From positions 401,661 to 465,660 of the forward strand of contig NZ_ADEV01000009.1 of NCBI RefSeq assembly GCF_000263635.1: a DNA stretch of 64,000 nt, read 5' to 3'. Shown here in pieces: positions 57,446 through 64,000 of the stretch. Origin of the DNA: Gardnerella greenwoodii 00703Dmash. Lineage in GTDB: Bacteria; Actinomycetota; Actinomycetes; Actinomycetales; Bifidobacteriaceae. The notes under the pieces are model-generated. The model had not been told where the DNA came from. It saw only the letters and a list, made by a program, of their open reading frames with translations, and searched no databases. The translations under genes and the position numbers were made by a program. Position 1 is the stretch's first letter. Each line of letters opens with the position of its first letter.

Positions 57446-59140
57446 CTACTTGCGATGTGCGCGGTAGAAGCGAATCAAGCTCTGGGTAGAAGCATCCTGA
57501 GCTGCCAAAGCTTCATCATCCTTAGAAATTGCAGGAGTAATCTGCTTTGCAAGCTGCTTGCCAAGCTCCACGCCCCACTGATCGTAAGAATCCAAGCCCC
57601 ACACAGTGCCTTCAACGAAGGTAATGTGCTCGTAGAGAGCAATAAGCTCACCCAAGCTAAATGGGGTCAAAGCATCGCCGAAGATGGAAGTGGTTGGACG
57701 GTTGCCCTTGAATACGCGAGCTGGCACGATCTCTTCTGGAGTGCCTTCAGCGCGAACTTCGTCAGCAGTCTTGCCGAAAGCAAGAGCCTTAGTCTGTGCA
57801 AGATAGTTGCCCAAGAAGAGCTCGTGCACATCCTGATCGCCATCCTTAGTAGGATTTGGCGTGTTCACAAAGGCAATGAAGTCAGCTGGAATAAGCTGAG
57901 TGCCCTGGTGAATCAACTGGTAGAAAGCGTGCTGGCCGTTGGTGCCTGGCTCGCCCCAGAAGATTTCGCCGGTTTCGCTTGTTACAGGAGTGCCATCCCA
58001 GCGCACAGACTTACCGTTGGATTCCATGGTGAGCTGCTGCAAATAAGCTGGGAAGCGGTGCAAGTACTGGTCGTATGGAAGCACAGCGTGGGAAGCAACC
58101 TTGTAGAAGTTGCGGTACCAAACGTTGAGCATACCAAGAAGAACCACAACATTCTTCTCGAATGGGGTTTCAGCAAAGTAAGTATCGATTGCGTGGAAGC
58201 CCTTCAAGAACTCTTCGAAGCGCTCTGGGCCCAAAACAACAGCCAAAGAAGTACCAACAGCGGAATCCACAGAGTAACGGCCGCCAACCCAGTTCCAGAA
58301 GCCAAATGCGTTGGTTGGGTTGATGCCGAACTCTTCAACCTTTTCGAGGTTGGTGGAAACAGCAACGAAGTGCTTAGCAACAGCTTCAGCCTTCTTTGCG
58401 TCGCTTCCGTCAATAGCGCCGGATTCCTGAAGCTTGTTAAGCAACCAGGTGCGAGCGGTACGAGCGTTGGTCAAAGTCTCCAAAGTGGTGAAAGTCTTGG
58501 AAACAATGATGAACAAAGTGGTTTCTGGATCCAAATCCTTGGTCTTTTCGGCCATATCGTTTGGATCAATGTTAGAAACGTAGCGAGCGCTAATGCCAGC
58601 GTCAGCGTATGGCTTCAAGGCTTCGTAAACCATGACCGGACCCAAGTCGGAACCACCGATACCAATGTTTACAACAGTCTTGATGTTCTTGCCGGTAACG
58701 CCCTTCCAAGCGCCGGAGCGAACTTCGTTAGCGAAATCGTAAATGCGACCCAAAACTTCACGAACATCTGCAACGGTATCTTGACCGTCAACAATGAACT
58801 TGCCAGCATCTTCTGCAGGACGACGCAAAGCAGTGTGCAAAACTGCACGATCTTCAGTATTGTTAATGTGCACGCCGGTGTACATTGCCTTAGTGCGCTC
58901 GTCAAGCTTTACAGCCTTTGCGAGGTCTGCGAAAAGCTTAAGAGTTTCAGGCTTGATTAAATTCTTAGAAAGATCGAAGTGGAGATCTCCAGCTTCGAAG
59001 CTCAACTTATCCACGCGATTTGCATCCTCTGCAAACCACTTCTTCAGGCAAACGCCTTCTGATTGCAACTCGTCGTAATGCTTCTGCAATGCAGCCCACT
59101 CTGGGGTTTTTACGGCGTCAACTGGCGGATTGATGGCCAT
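57446..59140 (-). CDS. pgi: Glucose-6-phosphate isomerase
   Basis: Pgi interconverts glucose-6-phosphate and fructose-6-phosphate; the product feeds GlmS and the bifidobacterial fructose-6-phosphate shunt. The 564-residue protein has [19 protein letters not shown] near 155, [14 protein letters not shown] near 215, [16 protein letters not shown] near 280 and [15 protein letters not shown] near 518. AAAGGA lies before the ATG. Its codon choice (many C/G-ending codons) looks like that of a highly expressed gene and differs from neighbours. Confidence 0.97.
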   Translation of the reverse strand: MAINPPVDAVKTPEWAALQKHYDELQSEGVCLKKWFAEDANRVDKLSFEAGDLHFDLSKNLIKPETLKLFADLAKAVKLDERTKAMYTGVHINNTEDRAVLHTALRRPAEDAGKFIVDGQDTVADVREVLGRIYDFANEVRSGAWKGVTGKNIKTVVNIGIGGSDLGPVMVYEALKPYADAGISARYVSNIDPNDMAEKTKDLDPETTLFIIVSKTFTTLETLTNARTARTWLLNKLQESGAIDGSDAKKAEAVAKHFVAVSTNLEKVEEFGINPTNAFGFWNWVGGRYSVDSAVGTSLAVVLGPERFEEFLKGFHAIDTYFAETPFEKNVVVLLGMLNVWYRNFYKVASHAVLPYDQYLHRFPAYLQQLTMESNGKSVRWDGTPVTSETGEIFWGEPGTNGQHAFYQLIHQGTQLIPADFIAFVNTPNPTKDGDQDVHELFLGNYLAQTKALAFGKTADEVRAEGTPEEIVPARVFKGNRPTTSIFGDALTPFSLGELIALYEHITFVEGTVWGLDSYDQWGVELGKQLAKQITPAISKDDEALAAQDASTQSLIRFYRAHRK

Positions 59141-59302
59141 TTCTAGGTCCTTTCATTTCTTTAACTGATGCGACAGCAATTGTCACTATCATCCACTTCA
59201 CAAGATACTCACAAAAGCAGACAGAAACACGCGAAGCTTAACACAAAAATGAACACAATCACACTGATAGTGCGCGCATAAAATTTATGTGTTGCACTCC
59301 AA

Positions 59303-59333
59303 TCGCGCGCAACCTACCCCGCATTTGGAGGGT
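59303..59333. repeat. Fragment related to the end of the 41.85-42.06 kb element
   Basis: CGCGCGCAAC, then TTTGGAG and GTT, align with 42034-42064 at roughly four of five positions, in the same orientation. It lies in the 288-bp gap between pgi and tRNA-Thr, which is otherwise empty apart from the promoters. Confidence 0.45.
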
Positions 59334-59356
59334 TATCTGTTGCACGGCGCGCCAAA

Positions 59357-59386
59357 TTAGACAAATCTAAAAAAATACGATAAAAT
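59357..59386 (+). promoter_or_regulatory. Promoter of tRNA-Thr
   Basis: TTAGAC (59357-59362) and TAAAAT (59381-59386) are separated by 18 bp and lie 42 bp before tRNA-Thr. The spacing and A+T-rich spacer fit a sigma-70-type promoter. Confidence 0.55.
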
Positions 59387-59428
59387 ACTTTTCTTGTGCG
59401 CGAGTCGCGAATGCGTCTCGGGCAACAT

Positions 59429-59501
59429 GCCGCTTTAGCTCAGTCGGTAGAGCGTCTCCCTCGTAATGAGAAGGTCGACAGTTCGATTCTGTCAAGCGGC
59501 T
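59429..59501 (+). tRNA. tRNA-Thr (CGT anticodon)
   Basis: Acceptor GCCGCTT/AAGCGGC, D-arm GCTCAGTCGGTAGAGC, anticodon loop CTCGTAA (CGT), T-arm GACAGTTCGATTCTGTC, discriminator T. One C-T mismatch closes the anticodon stem. CCA is not encoded. Confidence 0.9.
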
Positions 59502-59582
59502 CTCGACTCATTCGAGCGTGTTAATACTTGCGATTTGTGTTACGACTTGTGTTTTCCACGCTCGATTATTTGTATGAGTTAT

Positions 59583-59663
59583 GCGCGAGTGGCGAAATGG
59601 TAGACGCGCAGGATTTAGGTTCCTGTGTCTTACGACGTGTGGGTTCAAGTCCCATCTCGCGCA
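59583..59663 (+). tRNA. tRNA-Leu (TAG anticodon)
   Basis: A class II tRNA with a long variable arm: acceptor GCGCGAG/CTCGCGC, D-arm TGGCGAAATGGTAGACGC, anticodon loop TTTAGGT (TAG), T-arm GGGTTCAAGTCCC, discriminator A. It lies 81 bp after tRNA-Thr and may share its promoter. Confidence 0.93.
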
Positions 59664-59766
59664 CGTTAAATCTTAAATCTACAATTCACAAACTTTCGTT
59701 AATATCAACAAGTAATATCAACAAGTAGTATCAACCATAAATATCAACATCAGGAAGCGCGTATAA

Positions 59767-60534
59767 ATGTTAGTAGCAGTAGACATTGGCAACACGAACA
59801 TAGTGCTCGGCTTTTTAAAAAATAACAAAATCGTCGGCACGTACCGCATGACTACAAAATCCAACCGCACTTGCGACGAATACGGCATTATGCTTATGCA
59901 ATTCCTGCATTTAAGCGGCTTCAAAGCAAGCGATGTTGACGATGTAATAATTGCTTCTGTTGTACCAAAAGTTATGCACTCATTCCGTTCTAGCATAATA
60001 AAATTCTTTAATATTGACCCAATGATTGTGGGCCCTGGTGTTAAAACTGGCATGAATATTCGCATTGACGAGCCTAAATCGCTTGGCGCTGATTGCTTGG
60101 CTGATTGCGTTGGTGCGTTTAATGAGTACGGTGGGCCTGTTCTTGTTATTGACTTCGGTACCGCTACAACATACAACTACGTTGATAAAAGTGGCGCTAT
60201 TACCTGCGGTCTTATTTGTACTGGTATTAGAACTGCAGCAGCAGCTTTGTGGGATAATACAGCTCAGCTTCCGGAAGTTGAAATTTCTAGACCAAAGTCT
60301 GTTCTTGCAAAATCTACGCTTACTGCCATGCAAGCCGGCTTATACTACAGTTTCTTAGGTGGCATTGAGCGCACTATTGAACAGTTTAAGAGTGAAATAA
60401 ATGAGCCATTTAAGGTGATTGCCACAGGCGGATTGGGTAGTTTATTTGAGCAGGATGTTCAATCAATCGACTATTACGATCCTAATTTGATTTTCAAAGG
60501 CATGGCAGAAATTTATAGAAGAAACTTGCGTTAG
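59767..60534 (+). CDS. coaX: Type III pantothenate kinase
   Basis: CoaX phosphorylates pantothenate, the first step of CoA synthesis, and is not inhibited by CoA. The 255-residue ASKHA-fold protein has VDIGNTNIVLGF at the N-terminus (phosphate 1 motif), PKSLGADCLADCVGAF near 105, DFGTATTYNYVDKSG near 128 and ATGGLG near 220. Start context is weak (GGAAGCGC, 7 nt). It converges on the solute-binding protein gene with a 6-bp gap and no visible terminator. Confidence 0.95.
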   Translation: MLVAVDIGNTNIVLGFLKNNKIVGTYRMTTKSNRTCDEYGIMLMQFLHLSGFKASDVDDVIIASVVPKVMHSFRSSIIKFFNIDPMIVGPGVKTGMNIRIDEPKSLGADCLADCVGAFNEYGGPVLVIDFGTATTYNYVDKSGAITCGLICTGIRTAAAALWDNTAQLPEVEISRPKSVLAKSTLTAMQAGLYYSFLGGIERTIEQFKSEINEPFKVIATGGLGSLFEQDVQSIDYYDPNLIFKGMAEIYRRNLR

Positions 60535-60540
60535 TTTTAA

Positions 60541-61971
60541 CTATCTAACAACAAAACCTTGGTTATACCCGTATTCTTTTAAGTCCTTTTGCCACAAATC
60601 TAAACCGTCTTTTATAGAAATACGAGGACCCGGATCATCTGGAAGCCACAGCTGACTGCCGTCATCTTGAGTAATTCCAGCGTCAATCATAGATTGCACA
60701 TTCAAGCGAGCACGCGACTTCCTACTCCAGTCGTACGCCTGACCAACAGTTGCTCGAAAATCGCTTCTGGAATACACTTCAAACGGCAAATACTGGTATC
60801 TGGTATCTACTTGATTTGCAGCATCAGCAAATACGCGGTTAAATTTCTGACCACCAAAATAAGGTATGTCAATTCCGCGCGAATCACGTATTGTTGTTCG
60901 ATTTAGAAAATTCGGGTCAGCAAGAGTTACAACATCCGCAGGAAACGCTCCACCGTTGACGCGCATTCTAATACCTTGCATTTCGTGACAAACAAAATTC
61001 ACAAAACGCATAGCAGCTTCCGGTTTTCTACTTAATTTCAGCACAGATAGCGCAGATCCGCCCATTTCTGCGTTGCGTTTTTCGCCGTGAAGAGTTGGCA
61101 CATGCGCAACCTTCCACAATCCTGCTGTACCTGGCACATTCTCCAGAAGTAAAGAAGGCATCCAAGCTCCAGCAAAAACAGAAGCAATTTTGCCGGCTCC
61201 AATACCATTTTTCCAGCGTTGCGTCCATGTTGTAGTTCTAGTGTCAATTAAGCCTTCGTCAATCATAGACTGCCAAAACTTAGTAAACTTTTGCGTGCCC
61301 TTATCGTAGCCCAAACGCACAGTAACTGTTTTTCCATCGTGCGAAGTAATAAAAGGACGCCCACCTGCAAGCCAAATCATAGCGTTATAAAAGCTGGCAT
61401 CTCCCGAATCTGCAGCAATATAAACGCCAATATCCTTCAGTTTTCTAGCAGCATGACGGTAATCTTCCCAAGTGTGTATTTTAGTTGCGTCAACACCAGC
61501 TTGCTTAAATACGTCATCGTTATAAAACCAAGCCATAGGGCCTGAATCCATTGGCAAGCCGTAGATTCTCCCACCTAATTGCACAGAAGACCAAGTACCA
61601 GGAGTGTAAAAAGTTCTAGTCCCCTGCACTCGATCAGTAATATCTAGCAGCTGCTCGCTTACAGCGTATTGCGGTAGTGCGAAATATTCCAGCTGAGCAA
61701 CATCTGGTATTCCGTAACCGTCTTGAATAGCGCTGTTTAGATTGCTGTAGCCGCTAGTGTCTTTTACAACAACACGAAGATCCGGATTAAGACGCTCAAA
61801 CTCTTTTGCAATACGCTTCATGCTTGGTTCCCACGACCACACAGTGATTCGTGTTCTAGCATCCGCATTTGTGCATCCAGAAGATAGCAATAAAGACAAA
61901 ACACACAATATTGAAAGCACTAATTGTTTCAAACTATTGCGCGATTGCAATATTTTTGCGAATGTAAGCAT
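60541..61971 (-). CDS. Extracellular solute-binding lipoprotein, family 1 (sugar-type)
   Basis: The 476-residue protein has a signal peptide with lipobox LSSGC (Cys near 33) and the SBP_bac_1 fold: ITVWSWEPSMKRIAKEFERLNPDLRVVV, PDVAQLEYFALPQYAVSEQLLDIT, YGLPMDSGPMAWFYNDDVFKQAGVD. Such proteins bind mono- or oligosaccharides for ABC importers. No permease or ATPase gene is adjacent, so it is an orphan that must use components encoded elsewhere. glmS lies upstream with a 36-bp gap on the same strand. Confidence 0.9.
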   Translation of the reverse strand: MLTFAKILQSRNSLKQLVLSILCVLSLLLSSGCTNADARTRITVWSWEPSMKRIAKEFERLNPDLRVVVKDTSGYSNLNSAIQDGYGIPDVAQLEYFALPQYAVSEQLLDITDRVQGTRTFYTPGTWSSVQLGGRIYGLPMDSGPMAWFYNDDVFKQAGVDATKIHTWEDYRHAARKLKDIGVYIAADSGDASFYNAMIWLAGGRPFITSHDGKTVTVRLGYDKGTQKFTKFWQSMIDEGLIDTRTTTWTQRWKNGIGAGKIASVFAGAWMPSLLLENVPGTAGLWKVAHVPTLHGEKRNAEMGGSALSVLKLSRKPEAAMRFVNFVCHEMQGIRMRVNGGAFPADVVTLADPNFLNRTTIRDSRGIDIPYFGGQKFNRVFADAANQVDTRYQYLPFEVYSRSDFRATVGQAYDWSRKSRARLNVQSMIDAGITQDDGSQLWLPDDPGPRISIKDGLDLWQKDLKEYGYNQGFVVR

Positions 61972-62007
61972 TAGCTGCCGCCTACTACTATTTTGCTACC
62001 ATAAGTT

Positions 62008-63915
62008 TTATTCTACAGTTACGGATTTGGCAAGATTTCTTGGCTTATCAACATCGTAACCCTTTAATTTTGCCATATCCATTGCGAATAACTGCAACGC
62101 AACAACGTCAACAAGCGGGCTTAAAAGAGTTGGGCATTCAGGACGCCAGAAAACAATATCCGCGTATCTTGCAGCATCCGGATCCCCTTCTTCAGCAACC
62201 GCAATAGTAAACGCTCCGCGCGCTTTAACTTCCTCAATACCGGAGATTACTTTTGAGTGTAAAACGTCGCGTCCGCGAGAAGAAGGAACGATTACAACAA
62301 CAGGCTCTCCCTCGTCAACCAGAGCAATTGGACCATGTTTAAGCTCGCCGGCTGCAAAACCTTCTGTGAAAGTATACGCAATTTCCTTAAGCTTAAGAGC
62401 GCCCTCCATTGCAACCGGGTAACCAACATGCCTACCTAAGAATAGGAAAGACTTAGCTTCAAGCGTATGCTCTGCAGCTTTCATAATGGAATCTGACTGA
62501 GTGTCGAGAACATGCTGAATTTTATTCGGCATCTCTTTAAGTTGCGCCACAATTTGCTGGATTTCGTCGCGATACATTGTGCCTTTTACTTGTGCCAAAT
62601 AAAGACCGAGCATGTATGCTGCAACGATTTGTGCCACAAAAGCTTTAGTAGAAGCAACAGCGATTTCTGGACCAGCATGCGTGTAAAGCACAGCATCGGA
62701 TTCGCGCGGAATGCTAGAGCCTTGCGTATTGCATATTGCAAGAACCCTACTTCCCTGCTCGCGCGCGTGACGCAAAGCCATAAGAGTGTCCATTGTTTCG
62801 CCAGACTGCGATATTGCAACCACCAATGTTCGATGCGTCAAAATAGGGTCGCGGTAACGAAACTCGTGCGCAAGCTCCACCTCAACCGGCACGCGTACCC
62901 AGTGCTCAATCGCATATTTTGCAACCAAACCTGCGTAACTTGCCGTGCCGCAAGCAACAACAATAATTTTGTCAATCGCGCGCAACACGTCTTGGCCAAT
63001 ATGAACTTCGTCAAGAACAATATTTCCCTGAGCGTCAAAACGCCCGCGCAAAGTGTCTGCAACAGCGTGCGGATCTTCATGAATTTCCTTATCCATAAAG
63101 GAATCCCAGCCGCCTTTTTCTACAGCAGACGCATCCCAGTCAACTGTAAAACACGTAGGATTTTCAACAACTTTGCCGTCAAAATCAGTAAGAAGCAAAC
63201 CAGCTTTGCCGCTTTCGTCAATATTTCCAATGCAAACAGCCTGATCTTGACCAACTTCTAAAACGCGGTCCGTGTAAGCCACAAAAGCCGCAACATCCGA
63301 ACCTAAGAAGTACTCGCCGTCACCAAGACCCACAACAAGCGGAGAATCGTGGCGAACAGCTGCAACAATACCAGGCTGACGAACGTCCACTGCTAGAAGA
63401 GTAAAAGCACCCTTAAGCATTTTTGCAGTGCGTCGAAGAGCTGTAAATAAGTCTGCTTTTCCGGTTTCTTCCACAATTTCGTTTGCGATTTTACCAAGAA
63501 GTTTTGCCGCAACTTCCGTGTCTGTTTGGGAAGAAAATTCGTAGCCTTCTTCGTGAAGCTGCTCTTTTAGAACAACAGCATTTTCAATAATTCCGTTATG
63601 AATAAGGGCGATTTTTCCGTCAACACTTGTGTGAGGATGCGCGTTTGCGTCGCAAGGAGCACCGTTTGTAGCCCAGCGAGTATGACCGATTGCAGCGCTT
63701 GCTTCCGGCATAGGATTCGCACTAATATCATCTCGCAACACAGCTAGGCGTCCAGCTTTTTTGCGCACGGCAACCTGGCTCATTCCGGGTGCCACCAACG
63801 CCACGCCTGAAGAGTCATATCCGCGATACTCTAAACGCTCTAAACCACCTAAACAAACTTCCAAAGGTTTTGCGCAAACCTTGCCAAAACCCGCATATCC
63901 CACAATTCCACACAT
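62008..63915 (-). CDS. glmS: Glutamine--fructose-6-phosphate aminotransferase (isomerizing)
   Basis: GlmS makes glucosamine-6-phosphate, the entry to UDP-GlcNAc. The 635-residue protein starts with nucleophile Cys2 (MCGIVGYAG). Its glutaminase domain spans to about 250 (IGHTRWATNGAPCDANAHPH), then two SIS domains follow (ACGTASYAG near 330, SQSGETMDTLMALR, and ALKLKEIAYTFTEGFAAGELKHGP). It ends PRNLAKSVTVE, the family C-terminus. The first ATG lies only about 9 nt beyond a TATAAT box, and no typical ribosome binding site is seen. A GlmS ribozyme is not visible and there is no room for one in the 85 bp shown. Confidence 0.97.
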   Translation of the reverse strand: MCGIVGYAGFGKVCAKPLEVCLGGLERLEYRGYDSSGVALVAPGMSQVAVRKKAGRLAVLRDDISANPMPEASAAIGHTRWATNGAPCDANAHPHTSVDGKIALIHNGIIENAVVLKEQLHEEGYEFSSQTDTEVAAKLLGKIANEIVEETGKADLFTALRRTAKMLKGAFTLLAVDVRQPGIVAAVRHDSPLVVGLGDGEYFLGSDVAAFVAYTDRVLEVGQDQAVCIGNIDESGKAGLLLTDFDGKVVENPTCFTVDWDASAVEKGGWDSFMDKEIHEDPHAVADTLRGRFDAQGNIVLDEVHIGQDVLRAIDKIIVVACGTASYAGLVAKYAIEHWVRVPVEVELAHEFRYRDPILTHRTLVVAISQSGETMDTLMALRHAREQGSRVLAICNTQGSSIPRESDAVLYTHAGPEIAVASTKAFVAQIVAAYMLGLYLAQVKGTMYRDEIQQIVAQLKEMPNKIQHVLDTQSDSIMKAAEHTLEAKSFLFLGRHVGYPVAMEGALKLKEIAYTFTEGFAAGELKHGPIALVDEGEPVVVIVPSSRGRDVLHSKVISGIEEVKARGAFTIAVAEEGDPDAARYADIVFWRPECPTLLSPLVDVVALQLFAMDMAKLKGYDVDKPRNLAKSVTVE

Positions 63916-63923
63916 AATCTTCT

Positions 63924-63929
63924 ATTATA
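63924..63929 (-). promoter_or_regulatory. glmS -10 hexamer (possible leaderless transcript)
   Basis: TATAAT on the minus strand lies 8 bp before the glmS ATG. With the normal -10 to start distance, transcription would begin at or within about two bases of the ATG. No consensus -35 is obvious at 17 bp; TTGACG and TTGAGG lie too close. Confidence 0.5.
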
Positions 63930-64000
63930 CGTCAACCTCAAGGCTTGTGCAGTACTTTCCTCTAGTCAGATTTCGCGCTTCGAAGCCTTTGCCGAAATGC

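Noticed and set aside
57455..58960. 501-codon open frame on the plus strand opposite pgi
   Set aside because: It lies wholly antisense to the clearly recognised pgi, has no family resemblance or ribosome binding site, and long shadow frames are expected from the biased codons of a highly expressed gene.
63916..64000. glmS ribozyme
   Set aside because: The visible 85 bp upstream contain a TATAAT box almost at the start codon and none of the ribozyme core; there is no space for it between promoter and gene.

Overview
This window looks like a chromosomal segment of a low-G+C member of the Bifidobacteriaceae, most likely Gardnerella (G. vaginalis group). The assignment rests on protein similarity recognised by eye and not on a search. 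The supporting features are actinobacterial-type RecA/RecX, FtsK, CinA-PgsA and Prs-GlmU neighbourhoods; a single-chain PurL; formate-dependent PurT; type III pantothenate kinase; PdxS/PdxT; and a bifidobacterial-type sortase pilus locus. Base composition is clearly A+T-rich for that family. No phage, insertion sequence, plasmid or CRISPR locus is visible.

Layout. Positions 1-13,000 are mostly minus-strand housekeeping: glmU (cut by the window edge), tRNA-Gln, prs, nadD, a small hypothetical gene, proA, then thrC on the plus strand, followed by recX-recA (with a LexA-type palindrome upstream), cinA-pgsA, ftsK and tRNA-His. Positions 13,000-31,900 hold a de novo purine block on the plus strand (purT, purC, purL, purF, purM, purD, later purE-purK and a Fur-family regulator). 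It is interrupted by an envelope block: an LTA-synthase-like phosphoglycerol transferase, a membrane-anchored esterase and an MprF-like protein. Positions 31,900-38,200 are a sortase-dependent pilus locus on the minus strand: a large LPxTG surface protein, the major pilin and a class C sortase. Its putative promoter contains a run of 12 G residues directly against the -10 box. Positions 38,200-50,200 carry tRNA-Arg, an ArsB/NhaD-like permease, an AlsS-type acetolactate synthase, dnaG, a zinc-ribbon/PASTA membrane protein, dgt, alr, a GNAT acetyltransferase and luxS. Positions 50,200-64,000 carry a dipeptide/oligopeptide ABC transporter with a fused double ATPase, pdxS-pdxT, pgi, tRNA-Thr, tRNA-Leu, coaX, a sugar-type solute-binding lipoprotein and glmS.

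How the genes work together. Prs supplies PRPP. PurF, PurD, PurT, PurL, PurM, PurK, PurE and PurC cover the steps from PRPP to SAICAR; purB and purH are not in the window. GlmS and GlmU belong to UDP-GlcNAc synthesis, Alr to D-alanine supply, and the LTA-synthase/MprF block to membrane and wall polymers. The pilus locus is the main host-interaction system.

The most interesting signals are non-coding or repeat-based: the poly-G promoter of the pilus locus, a structured purC leader with two competing pairing partners, inverted repeats and a strong hairpin between major pilin and sortase, a 214-bp terminal-inverted-repeat element between alsS and dnaG with a related fragment near 59.3 kb, and 12-bp in-frame microsatellites inside cinA and the sortase gene.
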